Below, piece by piece: positions 50,100 to 61,323 of a stretch of DNA of 64,000 nt. The stretch covers positions 62,001-126,000 of the forward strand of contig CAJQUW010012482.1 of assembly GCA_907163375.1 (NCBI GenBank), read 5' to 3'. The position numbers and the translations under genes are program-made. The notes below the pieces were generated by a model, which had not been told where the DNA came from, ran no database searches, and saw only the letters and a program-made list of their open reading frames with translations. Numbering within the stretch: the first letter of the stretch is position 1; each line of letters starts with the position of its first letter. The DNA is from Prostheceraeus crozeri. Lineage: Eukaryota; Platyhelminthes; Polycladida; Euryleptidae.

Positions 50100-52057
50100 T
50101 CCTAAGTGTGGGTGCTCCAGTGTGGTGAAAATTTTGAAAAATTTAAAACTTCCGAATTTTGACCTGGGACCTTTACCAAAACATTTTTCATCAAATTTCG
50201 CTGACGTCCCCCCCCCTCTGGACAGCTTGCTTCGATCTTGGCTTCTAGTGGACGGATTTTGTCGAGTGAGGTGTCATTTGAAAGCTAAGAGTGAGACAAA
50301 TTCACTGAAACAAACGGCTTGTTCCTATCTGTCTTCGTTTACATGTGAGACGCCATTTAAGATTTTAGGTCGGAGCTCACCTGAAAAAATCCTAAGTGTC
50401 AGAGTGACTTTGTATGGGAAAAATTAAAAATTTTCCAAAGTGTGGAATTTCGACCTGGGACCTTTACCAAAGGTTGTTTCATCAAATTTCGCTGACCCCC
50501 CCTTTGTTCTAACTTTGGTTCTAGTGGACGGATTTTGTTCGTTCGACTTGCATTGGAAAGAGGATGAAACACTGCTCGACCGCATTTTTCGTTGCGAGTC
50601 AATCGGAGCAGCCGTTCAAAAGTTAGAGCGGTTACAAGATTTTAGGTCGGAGCTCACCTGAAAAAATCCTAAGTGTCAGAGTGACTTTGTATGGGAAAAA
50701 TTAAAAATTTTCCAAAGTGTGGAATTTCGACCTGGGACCTTTACCAAAGGTTGTTTCATCAAATTTCGCTGACCCCCCCCTTTGTTCTAACTTTGGTTCT
50801 AGTGGACGGATTTTGTTCGTTCGACTTGCATTGGAAAGAGGATGAAACACTGCTCGACCGCATTTTTCGTTGCGAGTCAATCGGAGCAGCCGTTCAAAAG
50901 TTAGAGCGGTTACAAGATTTTAGGTCGGAGCTCACTCTGACACTTAGGATTTTTTCAGGTGAGCTCCAACCTAAAATCTTGTAACCGCTCTAACTTTTGA
51001 ACGGCTGCTCCGATTGACTCGCAACGAAAAATGCGGTCGAGCAGTGTTTCATCCTCTTTCCAATGCAAGTCGAACGAACAAAATCCGTCCACTAGAACCA
51101 AAGTTAGAACAAAGGGGGGGGTCAGCGAAATTTGATGAAACAACCTTTGGTAAAGGTCCCAGGTCGAAATTCCACACTTTGGAAAATTTTTAATTTTTCC
51201 CATACAAAGTCACTCTGACACTTAGGATTTTTTCAGGTGAGCTCCGACCTAAAATCTTGTAACCGCTCTAACTTTTGAACGGCTGCTCCGATTGACTCGC
51301 AACGAAAAATGCGGTCGAGCAGTGTTTCATCCTCTTTCCAATGCAAGTCGAACGAACAAAATCCGTCCACTAGAACCAAAGTTAGAACAAAGGGGGGGGG
51401 GTCAGCGAAATTTGATGAAACAACCTTTGGTAAAGGTCCCAGGTCGAAATTCCACACTTTGGAAAATTTTTAATTTTTCCCATACAAAGTCACTCTGACA
51501 CTTAGGATTTTTTCAGGTGAGCTCCGACCTAAAATCTTAAATGGCGTCTCACATGTAAACGAAGACAGATAGGAACAAGCCGTTTGTTTCAGTGAATTTG
51601 TCTCACTCTTAGCTTTCAAATGACACCTCACTCGACAAAATCCGTCCACTAGAAGCCAAGATCGAAGCAAGCTGTCCAGAGGGGGGGGGACGTTAGCGAA
51701 AATTTTTTATCTCCGATTGCTTTCAAATTCACCATACAGATGCAGAATTTCACGCTGAATCCGAATCTGGCCTCCGTTTTCACATCCGAGGCCGCGTTTG
51801 GACACTACACACCAAAACATCCCACAGTTTAACCAAGACAACCTAGACGGTCGCCCACGTCAACCTAGACGGTCGCCCAAGTCCACCAGGCGGTCGGACA
51901 CAGACACCCAAGACTCACACACTGACGGTCCAGAGGGGGGGGGGACGGCAGCGGAACCTCGCCGGCACATCACGACACTGGCGGACCAGAGGGGGGGGGA
52001 CTCAGACACGACGGCGGCCATCTTGCGCTATCTGGTGTTCGCCGTTTTCTTACTACT
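50100..52057. repeat. Right terminal repeat of element 2, itself palindromic
   Basis: Mirror of 28980-30930. The inner palindrome is centred near 50943, with arms to about 50185 and 51700. C-tract lengths differ by one or a few bases from the left arm. It ends ...CCGTTTTCTTACTACT at 52057. Confidence 0.85.
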
Positions 52058-52063
52058 TTGCAT
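52058..52063. repeat. Target-site duplication TTGCAT, right
   Basis: Repeats 28974-28979 directly after the end of element 2. Confidence 0.85.
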
Positions 52064-52201
52064 CGAGTTAGTAGAAAGTATTACATCCCAACTGAACATT
52101 CCGTCTTGTGTGACCTCCACTTCCATGAACCTGACGACAATGCCACCACGAAGTACATGGATCATTATCACTTGAAGAAAGTGAAAAAATTAAAAAAATG
52201 A
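52064..52201 (+). pseudogene. THAP-type zinc-finger fragment at the insertion site
   Basis: In frame directly after the target duplication: RVSRKYYIPTEHSVLCDLHF, then HEPDDNATTKYMDHYHLKKV and a Lys-rich end. This is the C-terminal half of a THAP domain (I.R..F.P...S..C..HF). The N-terminal half with the first Cys pair was not found left of element 2. It may be a host gene exon or a P-element-type transposase piece. Confidence 0.5.
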
Positions 52202-53890
52202 AAGTGCAAGGAAGAAAAACTGAAAAAAACTGAAAAAGCTTAATCCAAGGGACAGTACCATCAAAATTCCTTTATCTGTCTAAATTCTTATCCAAACAAC
52301 TATAAGCTGAGATTCGGTATGGCCACGTTTTTAAGTGCATGTCCTGGCAATGGAAGCACATTCGGAAGATTCTTTGGTATGAAGATTTTGTCTAAAATCT
52401 ACAAGGAAATCTGGGTCTGTGATATCTCATAGCGATCATCGACTACAAATGGCGAACATAAGTTGAAATCTTCCCTTCAGTGTCGTCTGCGAATGTTCGC
52501 AACTATCACGTAGAGAGAAATCCATTCCAACAAGCACATCATGTATCACAAGTTTTCAAAAGTAATCAATCTGATGACTTTTGTATAACATCTGGATGGC
52601 CAGTCAGTAATAGAAATTCGAAATCGGATTTAGTTATGTAATACTTGGGAAAGGCTGACAAAGTTGGTGGAGAAGTCGAAGTCTACGGACGGAAGACTAA
52701 CGCTAGATCCACCCATATCATTGAACATGGTAAGGGACAATTTCGAGAGGAAAAGAGAAGCCGCCGATTTCCACACCTTAAATGTCCTGAAATCAAGAGG
52801 AACAGAAAACGGAGATCCTTATTATATTTCAATGAAAACAATGATGATGGACACTAAGCATTCCCAACCTGAGCAGCCACTTCTGAGGAGGTTGGAACAG
52901 ATATGGAGCCATCCGACCTGTGATGGAGACCCCTCTGAGACCAATGACCAGAACTGAAAGTGCAATCGGATTACATTCAGAAATGTTTTCAGTGGACACG
53001 TCAAATGGCTGGAGCAAATTATTTTATCTCCGTGTGTCATCGCAAGAGTGAAAATAAAATAAAAACAATTTTTTTGTTGAAGTTTTTTGGACCCTGAGAA
53101 ATGTTGATGATAGAATATCATGCAGTCAATCACAGAAGATGAAATGTATCCAGGATGTAAATGCTTGCATGAAAGGACTGATTTCAATATGAATCCTAAT
53201 AATTGAGATGATGCCAGTGGTGCTAGTTGCCTTTCACTTCTAAAATGTAAAAAGTGTGATTCCTTTTGTGAATCCACTGTCAGAAATATAAAGTTGGCAA
53301 TGCTCGACATCCCTAAGGCTGCAAAACTTTTGAATAAAATTTATCATGGAGGTCCAAACGCATCTGTGCTTCAACCATGCATTCTTTGCTGGAGGCTATT
53401 CTATGAAATCAAACTGAATAGTTGTCTAAGAAAATAGCTTCTTGCTCTAAAAAAATGAAAGGATGGTGCTCAGAATAGGCTATCGATATATCATTTCTCT
53501 TGGTGCTGACTTTTCCGATTACTTCTTCGCAAAATCTTGTTGCACATACGTACATGAATCAGATTTCCAAAATTTCAATGAAATGCTTCAACAGCATGTG
53601 CAAGAAATTTGTTCATGACATCTCAGATGCCTCATTTCTGAGAACTATTAGAAGAAAAATCGCAAAACTTAGCTAATAACGAGGGGTCGAGCACATGAAT
53701 TCAACGCAGAGCCATGCATTTTTATGCGTCCTTACTCCCAATGTACATAAATATAGACACATACTGCGGTTTACCTGCATTGCTCTGGCAATAAGTTCTC
53801 TAAAATTTGATAACGCTTGATGACAGTCTATTTGCAGTAGTCTAATTTAGGATTGCTGGACTGATCATTTATGAGGCCAATTTCAACCTG
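52202..53890. other. No clear gene; degraded unique or repeat DNA
   Basis: Short frames are present on both strands (for example 52664-52957 and 52822-53310) but none has recognisable motifs. AT-rich. Possibly the decayed rest of the THAP-bearing gene or transposon. Confidence 0.3.
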
Positions 53891-53999
53891 TCTGTCCAGA
53901 GAAATTTAGAAGTCTATGATAAGTACGTACATATTTTTTACTCCTATTTCTGGGGTTGTTGTTTTCAAATATCTTGTACCAAGTCTATAGACTTGAACA

Positions 54000-54375
54000 A
54001 CTTTTTGTAATTTGAAATGGACCAAGCAAGGTATGTCTGAAACGTTGCGTAATAAATTAAAATTCTTTGTGATAAAAAGGTATTCGTTTATCGTCACAAC
54101 AAAGCTATCAACAGAAGAAAAAGATCAATTAAAAAAAACAGAAGTATACCACAAATCAATTAAGATTCAACATGATCCAATATTCAATGAAACATGTAAA
54201 AAGAACGACATACTGCCAAGTTATGCAAAATTAAAGTTACACAAAAAAGAACTACAAGATAAAAAGATAACAGAGCAATTCAGAAGTAAACTGATATTGA
54301 ATGAGACAAATAACAATAAATTGAATTTAACAGCAATGCAAAAAGAACTGGCTAAAAACATGTGCATATCAAGAT
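54000..54375 (+). mobile_element. Penelope-like element, 5' fragment
   Basis: TKLSTEEKDQLKKTEVYHKS, IKIQHDPIFNETCKKNDILP and KKELQDKKITEQFRSKL match the start of the Penelope-like copy at 26675 with few changes, then the match ends near 54357. Upstream, TATGTCTGAAACGTTGCG is a Penelope-end-like motif. A dead 5' piece of the same family. Confidence 0.7.
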
Positions 54376-54671
54376 AGGCCTATATATACTAAAATATCCA
54401 CTTCCTTGGGCATGGAGGCTGTCAACTTTTGGCTAGCCAATAGGAATTCATATATACCTAGTAGATTCTATAGACAATTTATTTTCGATGCACGTCTCAT
54501 TATTTTTGACAACTATTTTACGTTTGAAGATGCGACTTACCTTCAGGTATCTGGTACAGCTATGGGTGTCAAGGTAGTCCCATCTTATGCGATCCTTGTC
54601 ATGGCATTTCTAGAGGAAAATTTGTGTGCAAGACTGAGAGAAATTTATAAGGCAAACACTGCTGACGCTAT

Positions 54672-54676
<5 letters not shown>
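54376..54676 (+). mobile_element. Second, different reverse-transcriptase fragment (Penelope-like)
   Basis: SLGMEAVNFWLANRNSYIPS, then TFEDATYLQVSGTAMGVKVV and PSYAILVMAFLEENL. The GTAMG.K..P.YA.L..G..E block is an RT motif B region of Penelope-like reverse transcriptases, from a lineage other than the neighbouring piece. It runs into a GA microsatellite. Confidence 0.6.

Positions 54677-54725
<49 letters not shown>
54677..54725. repeat. GA microsatellite
   Basis: About 49 bases of GA repeats with one AA interruption, lying between the RT fragment and the LINE. Confidence 0.95.
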
Positions 54726-54729
54726 CATC

Positions 54730-57700
54730 AGCATCCACAGCCCTATCAACAACCTTTTCAACAACATCATTTCCCAATTGTGAATCCTGCAGCTCAGCCA
54801 GGTAACCTCTATCCGAACTATAACATGCATTCGTCAATGCAACCTTTTGTTTAACATAGACGAACGAGGAGAGGAGGCACCTAAAATAGGAGAAAATTGT
54901 GGTAAGAGCAGCAAGACATTAAAAATTTATTATACCAACATTAACGGATTAAATGTTAATTAATAAGCTTCATGACTCTGATATGATCAAAGATATACAA
55001 GACACTGATATCGTCTGTTTTACTGAAACTCACTTAAATGAAAATGCATCTCTAAATTTAGCGATAAATAATTTTGATGTCATAGAAACGTTCTGTAAAA
55101 ATAAGAATAATTTTGGAAGACAAATTAAAGGAGTCAGCTTGTATTACAGAAATGAACAAAACAGATTAAATATAGAAAAATTGGTAGCTGAAAATGGAGA
55201 CCTGGTAATTATAAAGATGTTAGATAGTGAATGGAAAGAATTGAAAGAAATATTTCTTATCCTTTGCTACCGAGAAAGCAGAGAGTCAAAATACGCTGAC
55301 AAAAATTTCTTAAATAAAATAAAAGAATATATAAAGACATTCCAGATGAAGAACGTCATCATGTTGGGAGATCTCAATTGCAGAATCGGTAAATTAAATG
55401 ACAACGAACATATGAATCTCCCCACCAGAAAATCTGAAGATTCAATAATAAATAAACAAGGCAGAGAAATGATAGAGTTTTGCAATGAAAATTGTCTTGT
55501 TATAGCAAACGGTAGATATGATACTGGAAAACATACTTTCTGTAGAATTCAAAAGGAGAAGAACTGTAAGTCCGTCATCGACTATTTGATCATATCAGAA
55601 TCCATGATAGAAAAATTAAAGGCCTTTGAAATTTTAGAACCTAAACTATTTACGGATCACAGACCCTTGAAGATAAAATTTGATATAGAAACAAAAACAT
55701 CGATGAGGACTAATTCAGACAGACATAGGTATAATATCAATCAAGCAATTAAACCATTTAAAATGATCACAAATCAAAATTCAAGTAAATTTAATGAAGC
55801 TCTAATAGCAAAAAGTACAACACTAATCAAAAAGATAAATGAAGAAAAACCAAATTCAATAGAAATATATAATTATCTGATTAGCGCATGTAAAGAAATA
55901 TGCAACAAAGCAGAACCGAATAGACAGATAACATATTCTAAAGATACTAGAAATCTTCTTAAAACTTACAATGCTGCTATCGAAACTTATAAACAAAATT
56001 CAACAGAGGAAAATCTACATGCTCTGCTACGAAAAAAGAAACAGTACAACAAAAACTTAAAATCAGAAGAACGAAATTTGCAAAAGTTAAAATTATCTGA
56101 ACTTCAAAATGCAAAAACGAACTATGACTCGAAAAAATATTGGGAACTGTTGAATAAAAGTAGACCTAAGAAAAGTAAAAAAGTCAAAAGTAAATTAACC
56201 GCAGAAAATTTTAGAGACTATCTTGAAGATAGAAATCAACAATTTATGCAATCAAAAGTCAATCAAAATGAAATTAATCCTCATCTATGCACAAAAATCG
56301 AAGATAGCTCTCTAGATACAAAAATCACTTTAATGGAAATTGAAAAAGCAGTTAAATTAACAAAAAATTCTAAATCCAGTGGCCCAGACAAAATAATATA
56401 TGAAATGTTTAAGAACAATCCGAATCAAATAAAGGTGCTTGAAGTACTTTTCACAACATCTTGCATGATAAAACCACTCCATGGGAATTCAGCTGGACAA
56501 CTCCTATCTTTAAGAAAGGAGACAAAAATGATGTGAACTCATATCGATGCTTAAATTTATCATCATGTATTGAGAAGATTCTAACGAAGATACTGAACGA
56601 TAGACTACATACTTGGATAGATAAATACGGATTACTTCATGAATCTCAAACTGGGTTCCGAAGAGAACACTCAACCATAGATAATATCTGGATGATCCAA
56701 GAAATTATTCAAATTCATAAAAATGACAGACAGCCCCTTTACATATGTTTCATTGATCTTTCAAAGGCTTTTGATTCAATTCCTAAATTTCATTTAATCA
56801 ACAAATTAAAAGCTATTATACCGAAAGGCGACTATTTGTCCTTAATGGAAAATATAATAAATAATAAAAAATACAAAATATTATTTGATGGAAAAGAAAG
56901 TGGAGAATTTAGATTGAATAATGGAATTCCACAGGGAGACAGTTTATCGCCAATATTATTTTGTCTTTATATTAATGATTTGCTCTGTAAATTTGACGCA
57001 AATATGAAGAACATTGATCCAGTTGAAATAATTGATGTTAAATTAGCATCACTAGTATATGCTGATGATCTGGTATTATTAAGCAAATCCCAACATGGAT
57101 TGATCAGACAGCTGGAATACATGAGAAAATTCTGTAATGAAAACGGTCTAAAAATAAACTATGAAAAAACTAAAATTATGATATACAATGAAACAAACAT
57201 ATTTAGGGAGTTATTACTGAAGGATAATGATGCTACAACACCGATTCAAGTAGTAGAAGAATATAAATACTTAGCTGTTTGGATCGCAAAAAGCGACAGA
57301 AAGCAAATTGAAGAAGTCACTAAGAAAGGAAAACTATCATCATACATAACTGCCAAAACTCTGAAAGAATTTGTAACTGTTGACGCGAAGATATTAAATG
57401 AAACATTTGAAATGTTGACACTATCGAAAATGAAATATGGTGGTGAATTATATTTTGATAGAAATTTGAATGATCCGAATAAAATTATCATGCAATTCTA
57501 TAAAAAATTTCACTATCTAAGAATCACGACCCCAAACTACTGCATCATTGGTGAATTCGGCATAAAACCCTTGGAATTCCATTACTATAGATCAGCTTTA
57601 AATTATTACATGAAGTTAAAGGAGGATAAAACTGATCTCAGACTTATTACACGAATTTTTAGAGCTATAGATGCCAACTTAAACCTGAAATCATTCCGCA

Positions 57701-58245
57701 ATACATGGTGTGACAGGATAGTTAAACTGATGAATAAGACTCATTTGCCACAACTACAAAACTTTGATTATAATGATAAAAAGCCAAAAACTGTCATCAA
57801 CACCGTTTTATTTGAATATTTCAGAAAAGAGTGGATTAACAATGCAAGAAATAGCAACAAAGGAATAAGATATTTAGAACTATGTAGATTTCAATGTGAG
57901 ACGAAGCAATATTTGCATCTAGTTACCAATAAAATCAAAATTGAAAATATCTTGAAACTTCGAACTGGTAATCACACTCTTGCAGCAGAAACTGGCACAT
58001 ATCAAAACCGAACTACTCATAACGATTTCATTTGCAAATTCTGTGATACGAATGAAATAGAAGACATTTTTCATTTCATGTCAATTTGTCCACGATATAT
58101 GACTGAACGACTTGCATTGGTTCCATTCCTAAGTAATTGTGATCGGTCGGATTTCTATGAAAGTATGAATACGCTAAAGGCAAAACAGGCATGTTCCATC
58201 GATGAATTCATTGCCAAAGCAATACACATAAGGAACAATCGATGA
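54730..58245 (+). mobile_element. Non-LTR retrotransposon (LINE) with endonuclease and reverse transcriptase
   Basis: 54730-54857 is the Gln/Pro-rich end of a first ORF (PQPYQQPFQQHHF, then NPAAQPGNLYPNYNM). The main ORF follows. Endonuclease: CFTETHLNENA, VIMLGDLNCRIGKLN, SVIDYLIISES and LFTDHRPLKI, all APE-type motifs. Reverse transcriptase: SSGPDKIIYEMF, FIDLSKAFDSIP, GIPQGDSLSPILF, LVYADDLVLLS. C-terminal zinc knuckle: CKFCDTNEIEDIFHFMSICP. One frameshift near 56465 divides it into frames 54953-56536 and 56461-58245, and another small frame change lies near 54950 before the endonuclease. Otherwise it is remarkably open, so it is young. Clade uncertain; the layout recalls the I/Nimb-type group. 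Confidence 0.82.
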
Positions 58246-59647
58246 TGTTAACATCTACTATATCAATCTGTCCAGTTTTCAATTTTATTATCATGACCGC
58301 TCCATTGAGTTGATCAACTGCTTATGATACGATTTCTGTGAAGCCCTGAAAAGTTGACAGATGTGTGATGATGATAATTACATAAACTTATGAAATCACA
58401 TGTATTTCAGAAACAATAGATTCCGTTAACATTTGGATTTCCATCTGTCTTACAAATTCATCAATGCACGCAAGCTAGTTAGCGAATATATTGATAGAGC
58501 GATGGACATCAAAAACAAAAGAACATAGACAGCGAACTGTAGACGACCATGTTTAATTTTGTGTTTACGCTATGATCAACCATAGACTTTGGATCAACAA
58601 TGATGGCAGAATAGAAATCTACGATATATGAAACAATGAGAAAGACATGACATTTGGTAAGATATCAATGATATGAAACATCGCCGTCTAAATGCAGAAT
58701 GAAATCATAGATGGCGGATAATAACCTAACCGATGTATGTGAATGCGCGAATATCAACATGATTGACTTTTCTAATCAATATGCGCAGACCGTGTGTAGA
58801 TTAAATTAAATGTATGCAAATTGGTTAGATTTCTATGATGCCAATTGACAGATTGTAAACACAATGAATGAATCAATGAGATCCGACAATGGTTAGCAAA
58901 GTTGCATTGCTATATTGTTAAGACGTGATGAAACTTACTCACAAACATCGACGACAAATTAGATGATCGTCTCGATCACTCGCTTCAAGTCTTAATCGGA
59001 GGACGGTTGACTACACGGGTTGAAGTCTAATTTCCTAATAATTTCTCAATCACATTCCAGGTATGTGTTTGACAACATCGATGCAAAGTGTTATATCTGA
59101 TTGAACTATACCGCACCTCCGATTAATAATAGGAATAATAATAGGGTTAGTAATCTGCTGCTGGGTGTGATGCGCAAATAAACTTCTAAATGAACTTGAT
59201 TAATAAATTAAAATTAAGATATATGAATTCGATTTATTCATGCCACATTTATGAATGAATTTATGATAGATGCTAGGTCTCCTCTCCTCTGTGTTCCTTA
59301 TGTATCATCTTACTCATGCCATTACCGTCATTGGTGTTCAGACTTTTTCAGACTTCATCATCATTAGTGGTTGCTGCATTCGTGTCATTTTTCCATTCCA
59401 TCATATTTCATAACTAATTACGACTTTGACTGTATATACTTCAGACTCTTTCAGCCATCTCAATCACAAGTTAAGTCAAGAAATACAACGGCGATCATGG
59501 TGCAAGTGTGTTTTTATCTTCCATTTCATCCATTTCACCCATTGTCAACTTTCACATCTTTCGCACATTGACATCATTATTGTAATTCACTATGTACCCT
59601 GTTTGTTCCCACTAGATGGGCAATAAACTTTCTGAGTTCTGAGTTCT

Positions 59648-59652
<5 letters not shown>
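58246..59652 (+). repeat. 3' untranslated DNA and LINE tail with CTGAGTT repeats
   Basis: No protein is seen. At 59617-59652 GGGCAATAAACTTTCTGAG continues into TTCTGAG repeats, the usual 3' end of CR1/L2-like LINEs. Whether this tail belongs to the LINE ending at 58245 or to a separate truncated copy cannot be decided by eye. Confidence 0.45.
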
Positions 59653-59689
<37 letters not shown>

Positions 59690-59692
59690 GTT
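59647..59692. repeat. GA microsatellite
   Basis: About 45 bases of GA repeats joining the plus-strand LINE tail to the minus-strand LINE fragment. Confidence 0.95.
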
Positions 59693-60522
59693 GCTTTCTG
59701 GTAAGTACATGTCTCAATCGCTTTAGAGCGTAAAGTCGACGGGATGCGGAAAGGCAAACGTTGTCAAAGTGAGTATCCCAAGACAAGTTATTGTTCAAAA
59801 TGACACCAATAATCGAAATTGAATCGACAAAGGCAAAGTCAGGATGCAGAATGATTCTGGCATTATGAGATCTGCTGATAACCATTTGCTTAGATTTGTT
59901 GCAGTTGACGAGCATCTTCTTGAATCGTAATTGACAGAATGTCGTCGACATGAAAGCTGCTGTCCGAATTCTTATCTATTCTTTCAATAACCGTCATGTC
60001 GTCTGCATGCTTGATTAGTCGAGCACACTGAGACTGTAGAAGCACTGATCCTAAAAACGATGCGCACAGAAAGGGCCCTAAAATTGAGCCTTGGGGCACA
60101 CCAGACACCACAGGAATTAGTGGTCCATAGTTGTTTTGATAGCTTACCATCGAAAAGCGGTTTTTCAAAAAAGACAGAAGCCACAGCAAGAAACCTGAGT
60201 TCAAATTATTGAGCTGCAGGTAATTCACAAGTCGATGGTGTTGAATCTTATCGAAAGCTTTGCTGAGGTCCAAACATGTTGTTCTCACTGATGCAGTGTC
60301 GTCTCGGTCGAGATACTCCGTGATTGTGTTGTGAACATCGATTAAGGCGCTAGTGGTGGACCCCAGTGGCCTGTAAGCATGTTGGTGTGGGCCATGCAAT
60401 TTGATCAATTCATCTTTCATGCGTAATAATACGAGTCTCTCCATTATCTTTCCGATAGCTGGAAGGATTGAGATCGGACGGAAATCGTATGATGAGGGAC
60501 TCTTCACTTTGGGCAACGGTAC
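59693..60522 (-). pseudogene. CR1-like LINE reverse-transcriptase fragment
   Basis: Minus strand: VKSPSSYDFRPISILPAIGK, TCLDLSKAFDKIQHHRLV, VSGVPQGSILGPF, and KHADDMTVIERI, where H replaces the Y of YADD. Then DSISIIGVILNNNLSWDTHF and LYALKRLRHVLTRKQLF. Order and motifs fit CR1/Jockey-type LINEs. One or two frame changes separate the halves around 59900. It lacks the endonuclease and is cut at 60522 by the BEL element side. It is similar in type to the fragment at 447-662. Confidence 0.75.
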
Positions 60523-61323
60523 TTGTAACGGACTTAAGACATTGCCTTCAGCTGGACGCTGAATTTCTTAATGCTTGTTTTTCTAAATCAAAATTTTTAT
60601 CCCTGTTCAAATGTTTGTACGTTTCTTAGTTACCAGACAACGAAAAGGTTTTGATTTGTTGGGTCTATCAGGGTCCTAGAATTTCATGTAAATAGACATT
60701 GTACATATTGTGCTATTTAAAACTGGAAACGGTGAATTTTAGGCATATTTGTAACTCCCTATGATGAGAAATTTTATTGATGATAAAATGTAGCTGATTA
60801 AAATGTAGCGTGAAATGATGAGTCTTGTATTTTTTATTGCAGTTTTCACGTTGCATCTAAGAAATACAATTCTAGTGCATTAGTTGAGGTGTTTTCAACT
60901 TAATAGCGCAAATTGGACGTATGCCGTCATAGCGAAAACGTACCAGTGGAGCGTATTGGTGAAAACACTAATTTCAGTAGATCAATAGCCTTCGACAAAT
61001 GGTGGAAATTTCCCAAATATTTGTGTATCATTGGTTTGTGACTCGTGTCGAATGCTGCTAACATTGAATGGAAAATTTCTTGCGCATTGTGTTGTGTAAA
61101 TTAGTGACATAATGGAATTAGGTGTATTTTGATATAAGTTAACCCTTCATAACTACGTTCCATTTGTAATAACAATATAATTTGATATATAATTGATCAT
61201 ATATTGAGAAGTATTTTACTACGTAAGCAGTTAGATAAACATTTTTCCTATTTTGACTCATTTAATCAATAGGTGTTGTATACAGTTTATCATTTCTTCT
61301 GTCTTCACTTTCATGCTTTAGTT
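60523..61323 (+). other. Candidate 5' LTR and leader of the BEL/Pao element
   Basis: LINE homology stops near 60522 and new sequence begins TGTAACGGACTTAAGACATT, consistent with an LTR start. A TATTTAAA lies at about 60713. The LTR end and primer-binding site could not be fixed because the 3' LTR is outside the window. Confidence 0.35.

Larger units (their letters stand above)
28980..52057. mobile_element. Element 2: 23-kb palindromic Polinton-type satellite element
   Basis: The element starts AGTAGTAAGAAAACGGCG and ends with the exact inverse. It is flanked by TTGCAT on both sides, and the AG...CT ends and C-tract repeats are those of element 1. Almost the whole length is one inverted repeat: each ~11.5-kb arm mirrors the other around about 40656. 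Arm contents from the end inward: nested palindromic terminal repeat; zinc-binding coiled-coil gene; a duplicated minus-frame block flanking a WDED gene; short minisatellite; unknown 116-codon frame; the 235-residue, RING-like and DnaQ/TREX-like genes; long minisatellite. No polymerase, integrase, ATPase or capsid gene is present. The arms are nearly identical with a handful of small differences, so the palindrome is young or kept uniform. It would need helper proteins in trans. Confidence 0.88.
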
